Of a stretch of 64,000 nt of DNA, positions 1 through 8,224 are shown piece after piece (the stretch's first letter is position 1; each line of letters begins with the position of its first letter). The stretch comes from Rhodoplanes sp963724735 (GTDB taxonomy: Bacteria; Pseudomonadota; Alphaproteobacteria; Rhizobiales; Xanthobacteraceae), in NCBI GenBank assembly GCA_963724735.1, contig CAVRVX010000031.1, forward strand, positions 12,037 through 76,036. Reading direction: 5' to 3'. A model generated the notes under the pieces. That model saw only the letters and a list, made by a program, of their open reading frames with translations. It ran no database searches and was not told the DNA's origin. The position numbers and the translations under genes are program-made.

Positions 1-35
1 CCTTTGTCGGAGCGAGCGCGCTCGCGGCCTGACCG
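1..35 (+). other. possible 3' end of an upstream gene
   Basis: Two frames are open from the window edge. One ends with a TGA at 30-32 and would code for a tail reading FVGASALAA; another ends in the TGA that overlaps the nifQ start codon. Either could be the end of an upstream nif gene, but too little is present to identify it. No promoter is visible in front of nifQ, so nifQ is probably cotranscribed with whatever lies upstream. Confidence 0.25.
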
Positions 36-737
36 ATGACGTTTCAGTTCACCCCGCCTGCGTCGGCCTGCATTGATCCGCAGGCCGTCGGCGCGAGCTG
101 CCATCGCGGCTGCGCCAGCGGGGACATCTATTTCGCGCTGACGGGGTGGCATCCCGGCGATGCCGCGGCCGACGATGACGGAGAGTTTGACATCCATGTG
201 TTCGCGTCGTTGATCGCGACCGCCGCGGCCCAGGGCAGCGCCGTACACGGGCATCTCGGGCTGTCCAGCGACGAGTTCCGGGCGATGATCGATCGACTGT
301 TCCCGGGCGCTGGCGACATGTTCTGCGGCTGCTACGCGAGCCAATCCGCGGGAGAGGACGACGAAGTGGCGATGGTGCGCGCGTTGCTGCTCGCGCATCG
401 TTCGACCGAAGGCGAGGAGGGGCGGTGGCTCGCATCGATGATCGCGCGGCGCGCCGTCGAGCCCAACCATCTCTGGGAAGACCTGGGTCTGCGCAATCGC
501 GATGAGCTCTCGCGGCTGCTCGCGCGCCACTACGCGCCGCTTGCGGCGCAGAACACCCGCAACATGCGCTGGAAGCGCTTCTTCTATCGCATGCTGTGCG
601 AGGCGGACGGCATGGTGATGTGCACCACCCCGGTCTGCACGGATTGCACGGATTTCGATCTCTGCTTCGGCGGCGAAACCGGCGAGAGCCGCCTTGCGCG
701 CACGCGCCGCGCCGGTGGAACGCTTCCCGAGGCGTGA
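36..737 (+). CDS. nifQ: NifQ, molybdenum-handling protein for FeMo-cofactor synthesis
   Basis: NifQ is thought to supply molybdenum, through an Fe-S/Mo cluster, to the NifEN/NifH step of FeMo-cofactor assembly in the cytoplasm. The 233-residue product has the family's hallmark cysteine set near the C-terminus, C-x4-C-x2-C-x5-C at Cys196, Cys201, Cys204 and Cys210. Additional cysteines lie at 22, 26, 97 and 99. The length fits NifQ, although the N-terminal 30 residues are variable in the family, so the exact start is not certain. It is followed by a nif-type regulatory region and further nif genes on the same strand, which supports the call. Confidence 0.93.
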   Translation: MTFQFTPPASACIDPQAVGASCHRGCASGDIYFALTGWHPGDAAADDDGEFDIHVFASLIATAAAQGSAVHGHLGLSSDEFRAMIDRLFPGAGDMFCGCYASQSAGEDDEVAMVRALLLAHRSTEGEEGRWLASMIARRAVEPNHLWEDLGLRNRDELSRLLARHYAPLAAQNTRNMRWKRFFYRMLCEADGMVMCTTPVCTDCTDFDLCFGGETGESRLARTRRAGGTLPEA

Positions 738-767
738 TCGCATTGGAAGAAGTACGACAATCCGTCG

Positions 768-783
768 TGTCAGTTATCCGACA
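768..783 (+). promoter_or_regulatory. NifA upstream activator sequence (TGT-N10-ACA)
   Basis: The 16-base string TGTCAGTTATCCGACA is an exact TGT-N10-ACA match, the known NifA enhancer site. It lies about 160 bases upstream of the sigma-54 element at 942-958, a usual distance for DNA looping. A second TGT...ACA pair at 793-810 has N12 spacing and is not counted. Confidence 0.75.
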
Positions 784-941
784 CGGCCGAAATGTCGGCT
801 TCGTCTCACAGCGCTCCCGGTTGATGCCAGTTGCGCCAAGCCGCGGAGGGCGACGCGCGTGAGTTTTTCCGAGGAGAAGCCCTTTCTGCGGAGGGGAAAC
901 GCATAAGGAGACCCGTTCGTTTCGCGAGCGCCTCGATTTAT

Positions 942-958
942 TGGCATGCGGGTTGCTT
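942..958 (+). promoter_or_regulatory. sigma-54 (-24/-12) promoter for the iscA-nifV-nifW unit
   Basis: TGGCATGCGGGTTGCTT carries the invariant GG (943-944) and GC (955-956) with the required 10 bases between them, and a TTGC -12 box. Transcription would start near 967-970, about 25 bases before the IscA-like start codon. Together with the NifA site this predicts nitrogen- and oxygen-regulated expression by NifA and RpoN. Confidence 0.85.
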
Positions 959-993
959 CGATATGTGCAAGCGCAATTGAGCGGAGCCTTTAA

Positions 994-1344
994 ATGGTAA
1001 CTTTGTCAAGCGAAGCTGCTACTGCGGTGCGAACCGCGATGTCGCGCGCGGGCAAGCCGGAGGCGGGCCTCCGAATTATTATCGAAGGAGGCGGCTGCGC
1101 CGGTCCGAAATACTCGATCGGCCTCGAACTTGAGCCGGAGCCGGACGATGCGGTCATCGAGTCTTCGGGCGTGCGCTTATTCATCGACCCGATGTCGCGG
1201 CGACTGGCCGCTGGCCTTCAGGTCGACTTCGTCGACCAGCCGGGGCGCACAGGCTTCACCTTTTCCAATCCCACCGCCGCTTCGGGGTGCGCGTGCGGCC
1301 GATCGTCCGGCGCGTCATCAGGCGGATGTGGAATCCGGCGCTGA
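994..1344 (+). CDS. nif-associated IscA/HesB-type iron-sulfur carrier
   Basis: A small A-type Fe-S carrier of the HesB/IscA family (116 residues) that probably delivers clusters or iron to nitrogenase maturation. The conserved ligand cysteines are visible: Cys35 in a GGGCAG motif and the CxC pair Cys99/Cys101 near the C-terminus. An extra cysteine is at 112. A Ser/Gly-rich tail follows the CxC. It is the first gene behind the NifA/sigma-54 promoter and stops 4 bases before nifV, so the two are likely one transcript. This is the IscA copy usually annotated as IscA-nif or HesB next to nif genes, distinct from the housekeeping IscA. Confidence 0.9.
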   Translation: MVTLSSEAATAVRTAMSRAGKPEAGLRIIIEGGGCAGPKYSIGLELEPEPDDAVIESSGVRLFIDPMSRRLAAGLQVDFVDQPGRTGFTFSNPTAASGCACGRSSGASSGGCGIRR

Positions 1345-1348
1345 CCGC

Positions 1349-2540
1349 ATGCGCGCGCGGCCAGCAAGTCTATCTCCTGCGGAGTCGGATGACGGGCCGC
1401 GCCGCCGCGTCGTGCTCAACGACACGACGCTGCGCGACGGCGAGCAGGCGCCCGGCGTCGCCTTCACCGTCGAGGAGAAGGTCGCGATCGCCTGCGCGCT
1501 TGCGCAGGCCGGCGTCACCGAGCTTGAGGCGGGAACGCCGGCCATGGGCCGGCAGGAGATCGCCGCCATCCGCGCCATTGTCGCGGCAGGGCTTCCGCTG
1601 ACCGCGATCGCCTGGTGTCGGATGCGGACCGAGGATGTGGACGCGGCGCTCGATTCCGGCGTCGCAATGGTCAACCTGTCGATTCCGGTGTCCGACATCC
1701 AGCTCGCGGCCAAGCTCGGCGGTAGCCGTGCGGCCGCGCTCGACCGGCTTGCGCGCGTGGTGGAATACGCCCGCGACCGGGGCCTCGACGTCGCGGTCGG
1801 CGGCGAGGACAGCTCGCGTGCGGACGTCGATTTTCTGATCGAAGCGATCGCCGCCGCTGCGGCCGCCGGCGCCCGCCGTTTCCGCATCGCCGACACGCTC
1901 AGCATACTCGATCCGTTCGCAACCTATGCGCTCGTCGCGGCCGTGCGGCGGACGACCAGTCTCGAGCTGGAAATCCACGCCCATGATGATCTCGGGCTCG
2001 CAACCGCCAACACGCTCGCAGCGATTCAGGCAGGGGCGACCCATGCGTCGGTGACGGTGACGGGGCTCGGCGAGCGAGCCGGGAATGCACCGCTCGAAGA
2101 GATCGCCGTGGCGCTCAAGCAGCTTTATGGCCGCGAGACGGGGTTAGCGCTCGACCAGCTCGCCAAGGTCGCGGCGGTGGTCGCGGCCGCGGCGGCTCGC
2201 CCCATCCCGGTCAACAAGGCGATTGTTGGCGACCATGTCTTCACCCACGAGTTCAGGCATTCACGTCGACGGCCTGTTGAAGGACCGCCGCACCTATCAG
2301 GCGCTCGATCCCGAATTGCTCGGCCGCGCGCATCGGTTCACCATCGGCAAACATTCGGGGCTCGCCGCGATTTCCGCGTCCCTGTCGGAACTTGGACTGC
2401 CGGCCGCGCAGCACGAGTTGCCGGCGATTCTCGCGCGCGTGCGCGAGCGCGCGGTCGCCGACAAGAGCCTGGTGAGCGCCGCGGCGCTGCGCGAGATTTG
2501 GTCCGAAGTCCGCCGAGCTTCTTCCGAACCAACCGCGTGA
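1349..2540 (+). CDS. nifV: NifV homocitrate synthase, with a single-base frameshift
   Basis: NifV condenses acetyl-CoA with 2-oxoglutarate to homocitrate, the organic ligand of FeMo-cofactor. The TIM-barrel signature DTTLRDGEQ near residue 30, the metal site HAHDDLGLA near residue 210 and the GLGERAGNAP loop are all present. The reading frame breaks after THE at 2249-2251: an extra T in 2252-2253 shifts the frame. One base skipped restores SGIHVDGLLKD and the C-terminal part through FTIGKHSG to the stop at 2538-2540. The rejoined protein has about 397 residues, normal for NifV. ATG 1349 is chosen because it follows the IscA-like stop by 4 bases. Everything else is conserved, so a sequencing error is the simplest explanation. 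Confidence 0.88.
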
Positions 2541-2547
2541 GGTCATA

Positions 2548-2952
2548 ATGTTCGCCGATGTCCCCTTGCGGGACCCAATGGGCTCGGTGGTGCAGGAGAA
2601 AGGCGTATCCGTGTCGTCAGAGCGCCCAGATGTCCTTGCGGCCGTCAAAGCAGCGGGTTCGGCGGAAGAAATTTTCGCGCTTCTCGGCGTCGCCTATGAC
2701 CCCAAGGTTCTGAACGTCACGCGACTGCACATCCTCAAGCGCATGGGCGAATATCTTGAGCAAGAGGATCTCGAGAATACGTCGCCGGACGTCGCCGCGG
2801 CGCGCTGCAAGGCCGTGCTCGAGCGGGCCTATGCGGATTTCGTTGCCTCGTCGCCGCTGCAGGAACGAGTTTTCAAGGTTCTGAAAGAGGCCGGCGCGCC
2901 GCAACCGCCCGAATCGCCCGAATTCGTTCCGCTCGACCGGCTTCAAGACTGA
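2548..2952 (+). CDS. nifW: NifW nitrogenase-stabilizing/protective protein
   Basis: NifW associates with the MoFe protein and is reported to protect it, notably from oxygen. The core of the family is clear: AEEIFALLGVAYDP followed by NVTRLHILKRMGEYL, then a C-terminal helix pair. At 134 residues it is longer than the usual 100-115; the first 25-30 residues look non-conserved, so a downstream start such as GTG 2611 is possible. It follows nifV by 7 bases and is probably the last gene of the NifA-controlled unit. Confidence 0.9.
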   Translation: MFADVPLRDPMGSVVQEKGVSVSSERPDVLAAVKAAGSAEEIFALLGVAYDPKVLNVTRLHILKRMGEYLEQEDLENTSPDVAAARCKAVLERAYADFVASSPLQERVFKVLKEAGAPQPPESPEFVPLDRLQD

Positions 2953-3002
2953 CAAGTGCGGGGCGGCGCGCTGCGACCGCCACGGAAAGAGTACAGGTTC
3001 AA

Positions 3003-3896
3003 TCAGCGCCGCGAGACGCTCGCGGCGATTCCGAGCAGCTTCGGCGTCTGCTCACGGATTTCCGCAATGATCCTGCGATCGAGCCGGACGAGCCAGCCGT
3101 GCGGGATCGCCGCGACGCCATAGGTCGCACCGGCCAGCATGCCCGCGAGCGCGCCGGTGGTGTCGGCGTCGTCCCCCTGGTTCACCGTCTCGACGACGCA
3201 GGCGGCAAGCGATTCACAGTCGAAATAGTAGTGCAGAACCGTCTGCATGGTGTCGACGATGAAGGCCGAGCTCATCCCGCGATAGGGCTCGAAGCGAAAT
3301 TCGCGGTGCGCCTCGACGAGCGCATCGGCGCAACCGCGCGCGGCCGTCTTGCCTTCGCCCGCAAGTAGGGCATGCACCATGCGCACCAGCGTCAGCGCGG
3401 CCGCGTCGGAGAGCACATGGTGATGGGTGATGTGACATTGCGCTTGACACCACTCCTCGGCGATGTCCCGATGGCCGAAGGAGGCGAGGGCGACCGGCAG
3501 GACACGCATGGCGGCGCCATTGCCGGCATCCCCTTCGAAATAGGGCCCGGACACGCTTCCTTCGGTCAGGTAGCGCCGGATGCCGCGGCGACAGGTGTTG
3601 CCGACATCGACCGGGCCCTTTTTCAGCCAGGCGGCGAATTCCTCGCACACATCGACGAGATCGAGGGCGCGGCGACGGATCAGCGAGCGGCCGAGCGCAA
3701 GCGCCATCTGCGTGTCGTCGGTCACCTGTCCCGGCGCGAGCTGAAGCCATCCGCCGCCGATGATCCGGTCGTGCACGCCGTAGCGCGCGGCGATCTCTCC
3801 CTTTGTCATGAACTCCACGGTTGCGCCGAGCGCATCGCCCACCGCAAAGCCGAGATAGGCGCCGAGCGCGCGGTCATGCAGCGTCAGCGCAGCCAT
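3003..3896 (-). CDS. draG: DraG, ADP-ribosyl-[dinitrogenase reductase] glycohydrolase
   Basis: DraG removes ADP-ribose from an arginine of NifH and so reactivates nitrogenase when fixed nitrogen or darkness stress ends. The ADP-ribosylglycohydrolase fold is clear over the full length: GxAxGDALG near residue 15, the metal-binding TDDTQMALA near residue 60, and GDDADTTGALAG near residue 240, which completes the dinuclear Mn site. The ATG at 3896 is preceded by AGAAGG seven bases upstream and gives 297 residues, the normal DraG length; an upstream ATG at 3953 would add 19 unconserved residues. It lies 73 bases downstream of draT on the same strand. Confidence 0.94.
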   Translation of the reverse strand: MAALTLHDRALGAYLGFAVGDALGATVEFMTKGEIAARYGVHDRIIGGGWLQLAPGQVTDDTQMALALGRSLIRRRALDLVDVCEEFAAWLKKGPVDVGNTCRRGIRRYLTEGSVSGPYFEGDAGNGAAMRVLPVALASFGHRDIAEEWCQAQCHITHHHVLSDAAALTLVRMVHALLAGEGKTAARGCADALVEAHREFRFEPYRGMSSAFIVDTMQTVLHYYFDCESLAACVVETVNQGDDADTTGALAGMLAGATYGVAAIPHGWLVRLDRRIIAEIREQTPKLLGIAASVSRR

Positions 3897-3969
3897 GGCA
3901 GACCTTCTCGTATACCCACACCGCCGAAGAAGGCCGAGCAAATTCGATTCCACTCGCGGGCAGCTCGCC

Positions 3970-4785
3970 CTAGTCGTATCGTGCCGTAACGCGGTAGTCG
4001 CCGCCGATGACCAGGTACTCGCCTTCGGCTTTCAGCGGGTTGGTCGCGAGCAGCGTATTGAAGAAGGCCACTTTGGTCACCGGCACCTCTGCGGTGAGAA
4101 TGGTGTCGCCGAAGCACCCCGCCAAGGATCGGTCGCCCGTGAAGGACGCGAGATTGTTGAGCCGGACGATCGCATTGCGCTTGTCGATGCGCGCGACGAT
4201 CTGATGTTCGTCGAAGGAGTTGACTCCACGGTGAAGCGTGAGATGCGCCTTGCCTTCGGCGGCGAAATGGCTCAGCGCCCATTGGCAGAACTCGTAGAGC
4301 AGGTCGAGTTGGGCGTAGATGGAATTGTTGTGGAACCGGCTCGACATCTTCTCTTCCACATAGGTCGCCCACGCGGTCCCCGACCGCGCCAGCTTCTCCT
4401 TGTGGAAGGTTGGAAATATTCCGAAGCGACTTTCCACCCAGCCTTTGAGGACGGCGCCTTCGCGGCTGTTGCTGTCATAGCCCCAGCCCTTGAGCAGGCG
4501 CAGATAGGAGGACCGGTAGCGGCGCGGCCCGTTTGCGCGTGCGGGCGTGGGCTCCTGCTGTTCGGGGTCGATGCCGAACATCGCCATCATGTATTGGGAG
4601 AAGGCGATTCCCGCATCCGGCAGGTCGGGCGCTTGGGCGAGCATTTCAAACAGGCTCTTGTTCATCTCGCACGCGCCGGAGACGTGGAGCGGCACGGGAT
4701 GATCGTTATAGGCGCAGCTCGCAAGGAGGTCGGTTGGCACGCCGACCAAATTCGTGGAGTGTCCTGCCGGGCTGCGCCCTGCCAT
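3970..4785 (-). CDS. draT: DraT, NAD(+)-dinitrogenase-reductase ADP-ribosyltransferase
   Basis: DraT inactivates NifH by ADP-ribosylating a conserved arginine in response to ammonium or energy loss. The 271-residue product matches the family throughout, starting from an STNLVGVPTDLLASCAY segment in the first 30 residues, with a NNSIYAQLDLLYEFCQWAL helix in the middle and the LHRGVNSFDE motif that contributes to NAD binding. The draT-draG order is the one known from Rhodospirillum and Azospirillum. The pair is convergent with nifW. No clear NifA or sigma-54 site was found in the 306 bases upstream of draT. Confidence 0.94.
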   Translation of the reverse strand: MAGRSPAGHSTNLVGVPTDLLASCAYNDHPVPLHVSGACEMNKSLFEMLAQAPDLPDAGIAFSQYMMAMFGIDPEQQEPTPARANGPRRYRSSYLRLLKGWGYDSNSREGAVLKGWVESRFGIFPTFHKEKLARSGTAWATYVEEKMSSRFHNNSIYAQLDLLYEFCQWALSHFAAEGKAHLTLHRGVNSFDEHQIVARIDKRNAIVRLNNLASFTGDRSLAGCFGDTILTAEVPVTKVAFFNTLLATNPLKAEGEYLVIGGDYRVTARYD

Positions 4786-5091
4786 TTACATAACTCCGAC
4801 GCCTCGGCCGTGAGCCATTATTCCAGTTCGCCTCTATTCTACGCGAGTAAAGTGCGGCATCAAAATACCGGTGCTCGCTCTCCTCTCGGGACAATCGCAT
4901 GCCGCGTTTCCCCGCTATTAGGCCGTATTAAACGTTAAACTGGCGAGTCGCTCTCACCTAAATCTTCCCGAGCCTCGCGCGGAGATACTTTCACAGCACA
5001 TCACATATACTTTCTTTCGATCGGTTCTGAGTTGCAAAGCAAAGAGCAGGCGTGTAACCAACCACACGTCTTGTGTCACGTGGAAGCTTAG
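4786..5091. other. intergenic region between draT and the sulfotransferase-like gene
   Basis: This 306-base divergent spacer has a lower GC content than its surroundings and should hold promoters for draT and for the gene at 5092. I see no good sigma-54, FixK or NifA site and no open frame worth annotating. Confidence 0.4.
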
Positions 5092-5466
5092 ATGAATTCA
5101 AAAAACGCAAGGGCGATTTCAGCGGCGGATCGGTTGCGGCGCGAGTTTGATCGGCGAAAACAGCTGAACTTGCTTTACAAGAACCGCATAGCACATTTGG
5201 TCGAGATCACCCAACCACTGGTGTTGATATCGCAGGTTCAACGTTCCGGCGGAACGCTGCTAAGCCAGCTGTTCGACAGTCATTTCCAATGCCACGTTCA
5301 CCCGGGCGAATTGCATATTGGAAATCCCAACAAGACGCAATGGCGGCCGGTATTTCCGGGCAAGAGACCGGACCAGATGTTTGACCTTCTTTATGAGACG
5401 ATCAGCCTTCGGTATCTGAGAATGAAATGGAGTGAGGGATACGTAGAGAAGGAGTTCTTCCGGGGC
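5092..5466 (+). pseudogene. 5' part of a P-loop sulfotransferase-like gene, cut by an insertion sequence
   Basis: About 125 residues remain. A basic N-terminal stretch is followed by QVQRSGGTLLSQLFDSH near residue 48, the PAPS-binding P-loop pattern of sulfotransferase-like proteins, and by a segment that resembles the early helices of that fold. After EKEFFRGD the reading frame enters DNA whose opposite strand codes for the C-terminus of an IS5-family transposase (from about 5467), so the gene has lost its 3' two thirds. The enzyme's substrate cannot be told. GC content is lower than in the neighbouring nif genes, which suggests acquired DNA. Confidence 0.65.
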
Positions 5467-6272
5467 GACGCGGATCATGGCCTAGGAGACGTCGATGCGC
5501 TGCTCATAATCGCGTATGAGCCGCGTTATCGCGTCATCCAGCCGGGTCTGTTCGACGACCCATCGGCACGGCAAGTCCTTGAAGCGGGTTCATGTGTCGG
5601 ATGCGGCGAACGGATCTCGACGACGAAATCCTTGAATCGCCGCTTATCCATAAGCTTGCGTCAGGTCGTAGACGCTTGTCTGGACGAACAGGTATTTGAT
5701 CCAGGCGCCAACGCTGCGGATGGTCGTCGAGGATCGTCTGCGCTCCTGCCGAATTGGCGATGTCCGCCGTCGTCAGGTTGACGATGAGAAGCCGTCCATC
5801 CGTGTCGACCGCAATGTGGCGCTTGCGTCCGTGGATCTTCTTGCCGGCGTCGTAGCCGCGGGCCTTGGCAGCCGGCGCTTTCACCGATTGGCTGTCGACC
5901 ACACCGGCGCGTCGAGCTCGCCTCCCGCCCGGCCCGCTCGCGGTCGATCATCAGCGCCACGTCTTGGATCGTCACGAACAGGAAACGGCGCATGAAGCGG
6001 CGGAACCACCAATAAACCGTCTGCCAGGGCGGAAAATCCTTCGGCAGCATCCGCCAGCCGCAGCCCGCCCGCGCGATGTAGCTGATCGCGTTCAACACCT
6101 CGCGCATGTCCACGCCGGGCTTGCGTCCTTGTCTCGCCGGCTTCGGCAAGAATGGAACGATCCGCTCCCACTCCTCGTCAGTGAGATCGGTGGGATAACG
6201 CTTGGTCTTCTTCTCGATTCTGGCCATCCGGCCGCATTTCCGCTCGAGGTCTTGCGCGCTTAAATGCATAAT
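5467..6272 (-). mobile_element. remnant of an IS5-family (IS427-like) insertion sequence
   Basis: The minus strand holds a degraded transposase from about 6227 down to about 5475. The N-terminal part (PTDLTDEEWERIVPFLP, then the GCGWRMLPKDFPPWQTVYWWF segment) and the middle part (VDSQSVKAPAAKARGYDAGKKIHGRKRHIAVDTDG) lie in two overlapping frames, as is normal for this IS group. Beyond about 5740 the frame breaks repeatedly, but pieces such as RWVVEQTRLDDAITRLIRDYEQRIDVS remain readable, with a stop inside the last segment. No convincing terminal inverted repeats were found, so the ends are approximate. Confidence 0.75.
5475..6227 (-). pseudogene. degraded IS5-family transposase
   Basis: A DDE transposase of the IS427 group in two overlapping frames: a start at ATG 6227 (MARIEKKTKRYP), a switch near 5905, then the catalytic-core segment with VDSQSVKAP. 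The last third carries several indels and at least one stop codon, and the end of the protein after RIDVS is missing. It cannot make a full transposase even with programmed frameshifting. It interrupts the sulfotransferase-like gene at 5092. Confidence 0.78.
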
Positions 6273-6465
6273 AGGTAATGCGCACTATTGAGCGCAGCGG
6301 AAAGAGGTTAGCCGCGGAACATACGACCACGAAGGACGACGGAAGCGAATTTCGATTCCGCCGGAAGGAATTCGCTCAAGGTCGCCATCAACTCCGGCGA
6401 CCCAATCGCGTCTCACAAGAAATCACGCCGATGCCCGTGTACGCGCACAGCGGAGGCGCATCGCG

Positions 6466-7320
6466 TCAGTGTCCGCCGGCGGCCGCGTGCGCGCCCGCGC
6501 CCCAGACATAGATGCAGGAAAAAAGGAACAGCCACACCACGTCGACGAAATGCCAGTACCATGCTGCGAATTCAAAACCGAGATGCTGCTTGGGCGTGAA
6601 CTGGCCGGCGAAGGCGCGCGCCAGGCAAACGATGAGGAAGATCGTGCCGATGATCACATGGAAACCGTGGAAGCCGGTCGCCATGAAGAAGGTCGCGCCG
6701 TAAATGTTGCCGGAAAAGCCGAAAGCCGCGTGAGAATACTCATAGGCCTGCACCGAAGTGAACATCAGACCGAGCACGACGGTGCAGATGAGGCCCCATT
6801 TGAGGCCCTGCCGGTCATCGTGCAAGAGCGCATGATGCGCCCAGGTGACGGTGGTGCCCGAGGTGAGCAGGATAAGCGTGTTGAGAAGCGGCAAATGCCA
6901 GGGATCGAAGGTCTCGATCCCCTTGGGCGGCCATACGCCGCCGATGAACTCCGTGCGCATGACCTGCGTGGCGTCGTGCGGGAACAGCGCCGTATTGAAA
7001 TACGCCCAGAACCAGGCGACGAAGAACATCACCTCGGAGGCGATGAACAAGATCATCCCATAGCGGTGCGAAATCTGCACCACCGCGGTGTGAAATCCGC
7101 CGAATTCCGCCTCGCGGATGACGTCGCGCCACCAGCCGATCATCGTATAGATGATGCCCAGCGCGCCGATGCCGAACACGATCGGCGCGGCCGAGAAGTA
7201 ACTGTGCATCCAGAACACGGCGCCGACCGCCATGGTGAAGGCGGAAAGCGAGCCGATGACGGGCCACGGGCTCGGGTCGACCAGGTGGTAGTCGTGGCGT
7301 TTCGCAGTCGCCTCGGCCAT
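6466..7320 (-). CDS. ctaE: cytochrome c oxidase subunit III (aa3 type)
   Basis: Subunit III of the membrane-bound aa3 oxidase, which stabilizes subunit I and lines a possible oxygen path. The 284-residue protein has seven hydrophobic segments and typical family stretches: HRYGMILFIASEVMFFVAWFWAYF near residue 85 and the GFHGFHVIIGTIFL and FAAWYWHFVDVVWLFLF segments at the end. It is the last gene of the leftward oxidase operon, 58 bases after ctaG. Confidence 0.96.
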   Translation of the reverse strand: MAEATAKRHDYHLVDPSPWPVIGSLSAFTMAVGAVFWMHSYFSAAPIVFGIGALGIIYTMIGWWRDVIREAEFGGFHTAVVQISHRYGMILFIASEVMFFVAWFWAYFNTALFPHDATQVMRTEFIGGVWPPKGIETFDPWHLPLLNTLILLTSGTTVTWAHHALLHDDRQGLKWGLICTVVLGLMFTSVQAYEYSHAAFGFSGNIYGATFFMATGFHGFHVIIGTIFLIVCLARAFAGQFTPKQHLGFEFAAWYWHFVDVVWLFLFSCIYVWGAGAHAAAGGH

Positions 7321-7378
7321 TTTGTTCTTCTCCGTCGTATCCAGTTCGGCGCACGAAACGCCGCTGCTTTATTGCGTG

Positions 7379-8032
7379 TCATCCCCCTGAAGGGACGGCC
7401 TTCAACGCTGCACCCGGCGGCACGGCCGCGGGATAAAATGTGTAGGACAAGGTGATCGTGTTGAGGTCATCCTGATCGGAGTCGCGGGCAAGCGCCGGAT
7501 CGACGTAGAAAACGACCGCCATTTCGCGCCGCTCGCCCGGCTTCAGCACCTGCTCGGTAAAGCAGAAACAATTGATTTTAGCGAAGTAGCCGCCGGTTTG
7601 AGACGGCGCGACATTGTAGCTCGCCATGCCTGTCGTCTCGCGCGCGGACTGATTGGTCACGGTGTAGTAGACCGTCACGACTTCGCCCAGCCGGACCTCG
7701 ATCGAATTGACCTCCGGCTCGAATCGCCAGGGTAGGCCGCGACCGGTATTGGCGTCGAACCGCACCGTGATTTTGCGGTCAAGCACTTCGCCCGGCGCAG
7801 CGCTTGCGATTTGCGGGGTGCCGCCGAAGCCGGTCACGCGGCAGAACCAGTTATAAAGCGGCACGGACGCATAGGCCGCGCCAACCATCAGTCCGACAAA
7901 AGCCCCACACGCAAGGGCGATGACGAGGTCGCGCCGCCGCACTTGGTCCAACGGCGCCGATCGCTCGCCCTGTCTTCCCTTCGTTTCGGCCAGGGTATTG
8001 CGGGAGCTTTGGTCCATGGCGGAGCGGCTCAT
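7379..8032 (-). CDS. ctaG: cytochrome c oxidase assembly protein CtaG (Cox11 family)
   Basis: Inserts copper into the CuB site of subunit I. The product is a single-pass membrane protein with a periplasmic Cox11 domain. One transmembrane helix lies near residues 33-55, followed by VPLYNWFCRVTGFGGT with the first conserved cysteine, and by the copper-binding KINCFCFTEQ motif (CFC) near residue 145. The ATG at 8032 overlaps the stop of the upstream small gene in an ATGA, so translation is probably coupled. A second ATG at 8017 is also possible. Confidence 0.95.
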   Translation of the reverse strand: MSRSAMDQSSRNTLAETKGRQGERSAPLDQVRRRDLVIALACGAFVGLMVGAAYASVPLYNWFCRVTGFGGTPQIASAAPGEVLDRKITVRFDANTGRGLPWRFEPEVNSIEVRLGEVVTVYYTVTNQSARETTGMASYNVAPSQTGGYFAKINCFCFTEQVLKPGERREMAVVFYVDPALARDSDQDDLNTITLSYTFYPAAVPPGAALKAVPSGG

Positions 8033-8217
8033 AACGGTCTATTCAGCACGCCGGGACCCACCTTGACGATGGTGACGGCGTAAAACAGCAGCACGAGTCC
8101 GCCGAGGACGAGCGCGATCGCAACGGAACGTGCGCGCCGACGGCGCTTCTGTTCCTCAGTGAGCACGATCCCGTCGCTGCGATCGCCGCGGTCGTCATCG
8201 TTTCCGCGTGCGCCCAT
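8029..8217 (-). CDS. small single-pass membrane protein of the oxidase operon (CoxF-like)
   Basis: A 62-residue protein with a charged N-terminus (about 30 residues, ending in EEQKRRRRARS) and one transmembrane helix followed by VKVGPGVLNRPL. Small proteins of this shape sit between ctaB and ctaG in many alphaproteobacterial oxidase operons and are annotated as CoxF or as unknown; the exact role is not known to me. It begins 7 bases after the ctaB stop and overlaps ctaG by 4 bases. Confidence 0.8.
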   Translation of the reverse strand: MGARGNDDDRGDRSDGIVLTEEQKRRRRARSVAIALVLGGLVLLFYAVTIVKVGPGVLNRPL

Positions 8218-8224
8218 CGTACGC

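Noticed and set aside
793..810. second TGT...ACA pair near the NifA site
   Set aside because: The spacing is 12, not 10, so it does not meet the NifA site rule.
5072..5087. parS-like sequence TGTGTCACGTGGAAGC
   Set aside because: Only 12 of 16 positions match the parS consensus, it lies in the alphaproteobacterial part and 48 kb from parAB of the other genome; chance is likely.
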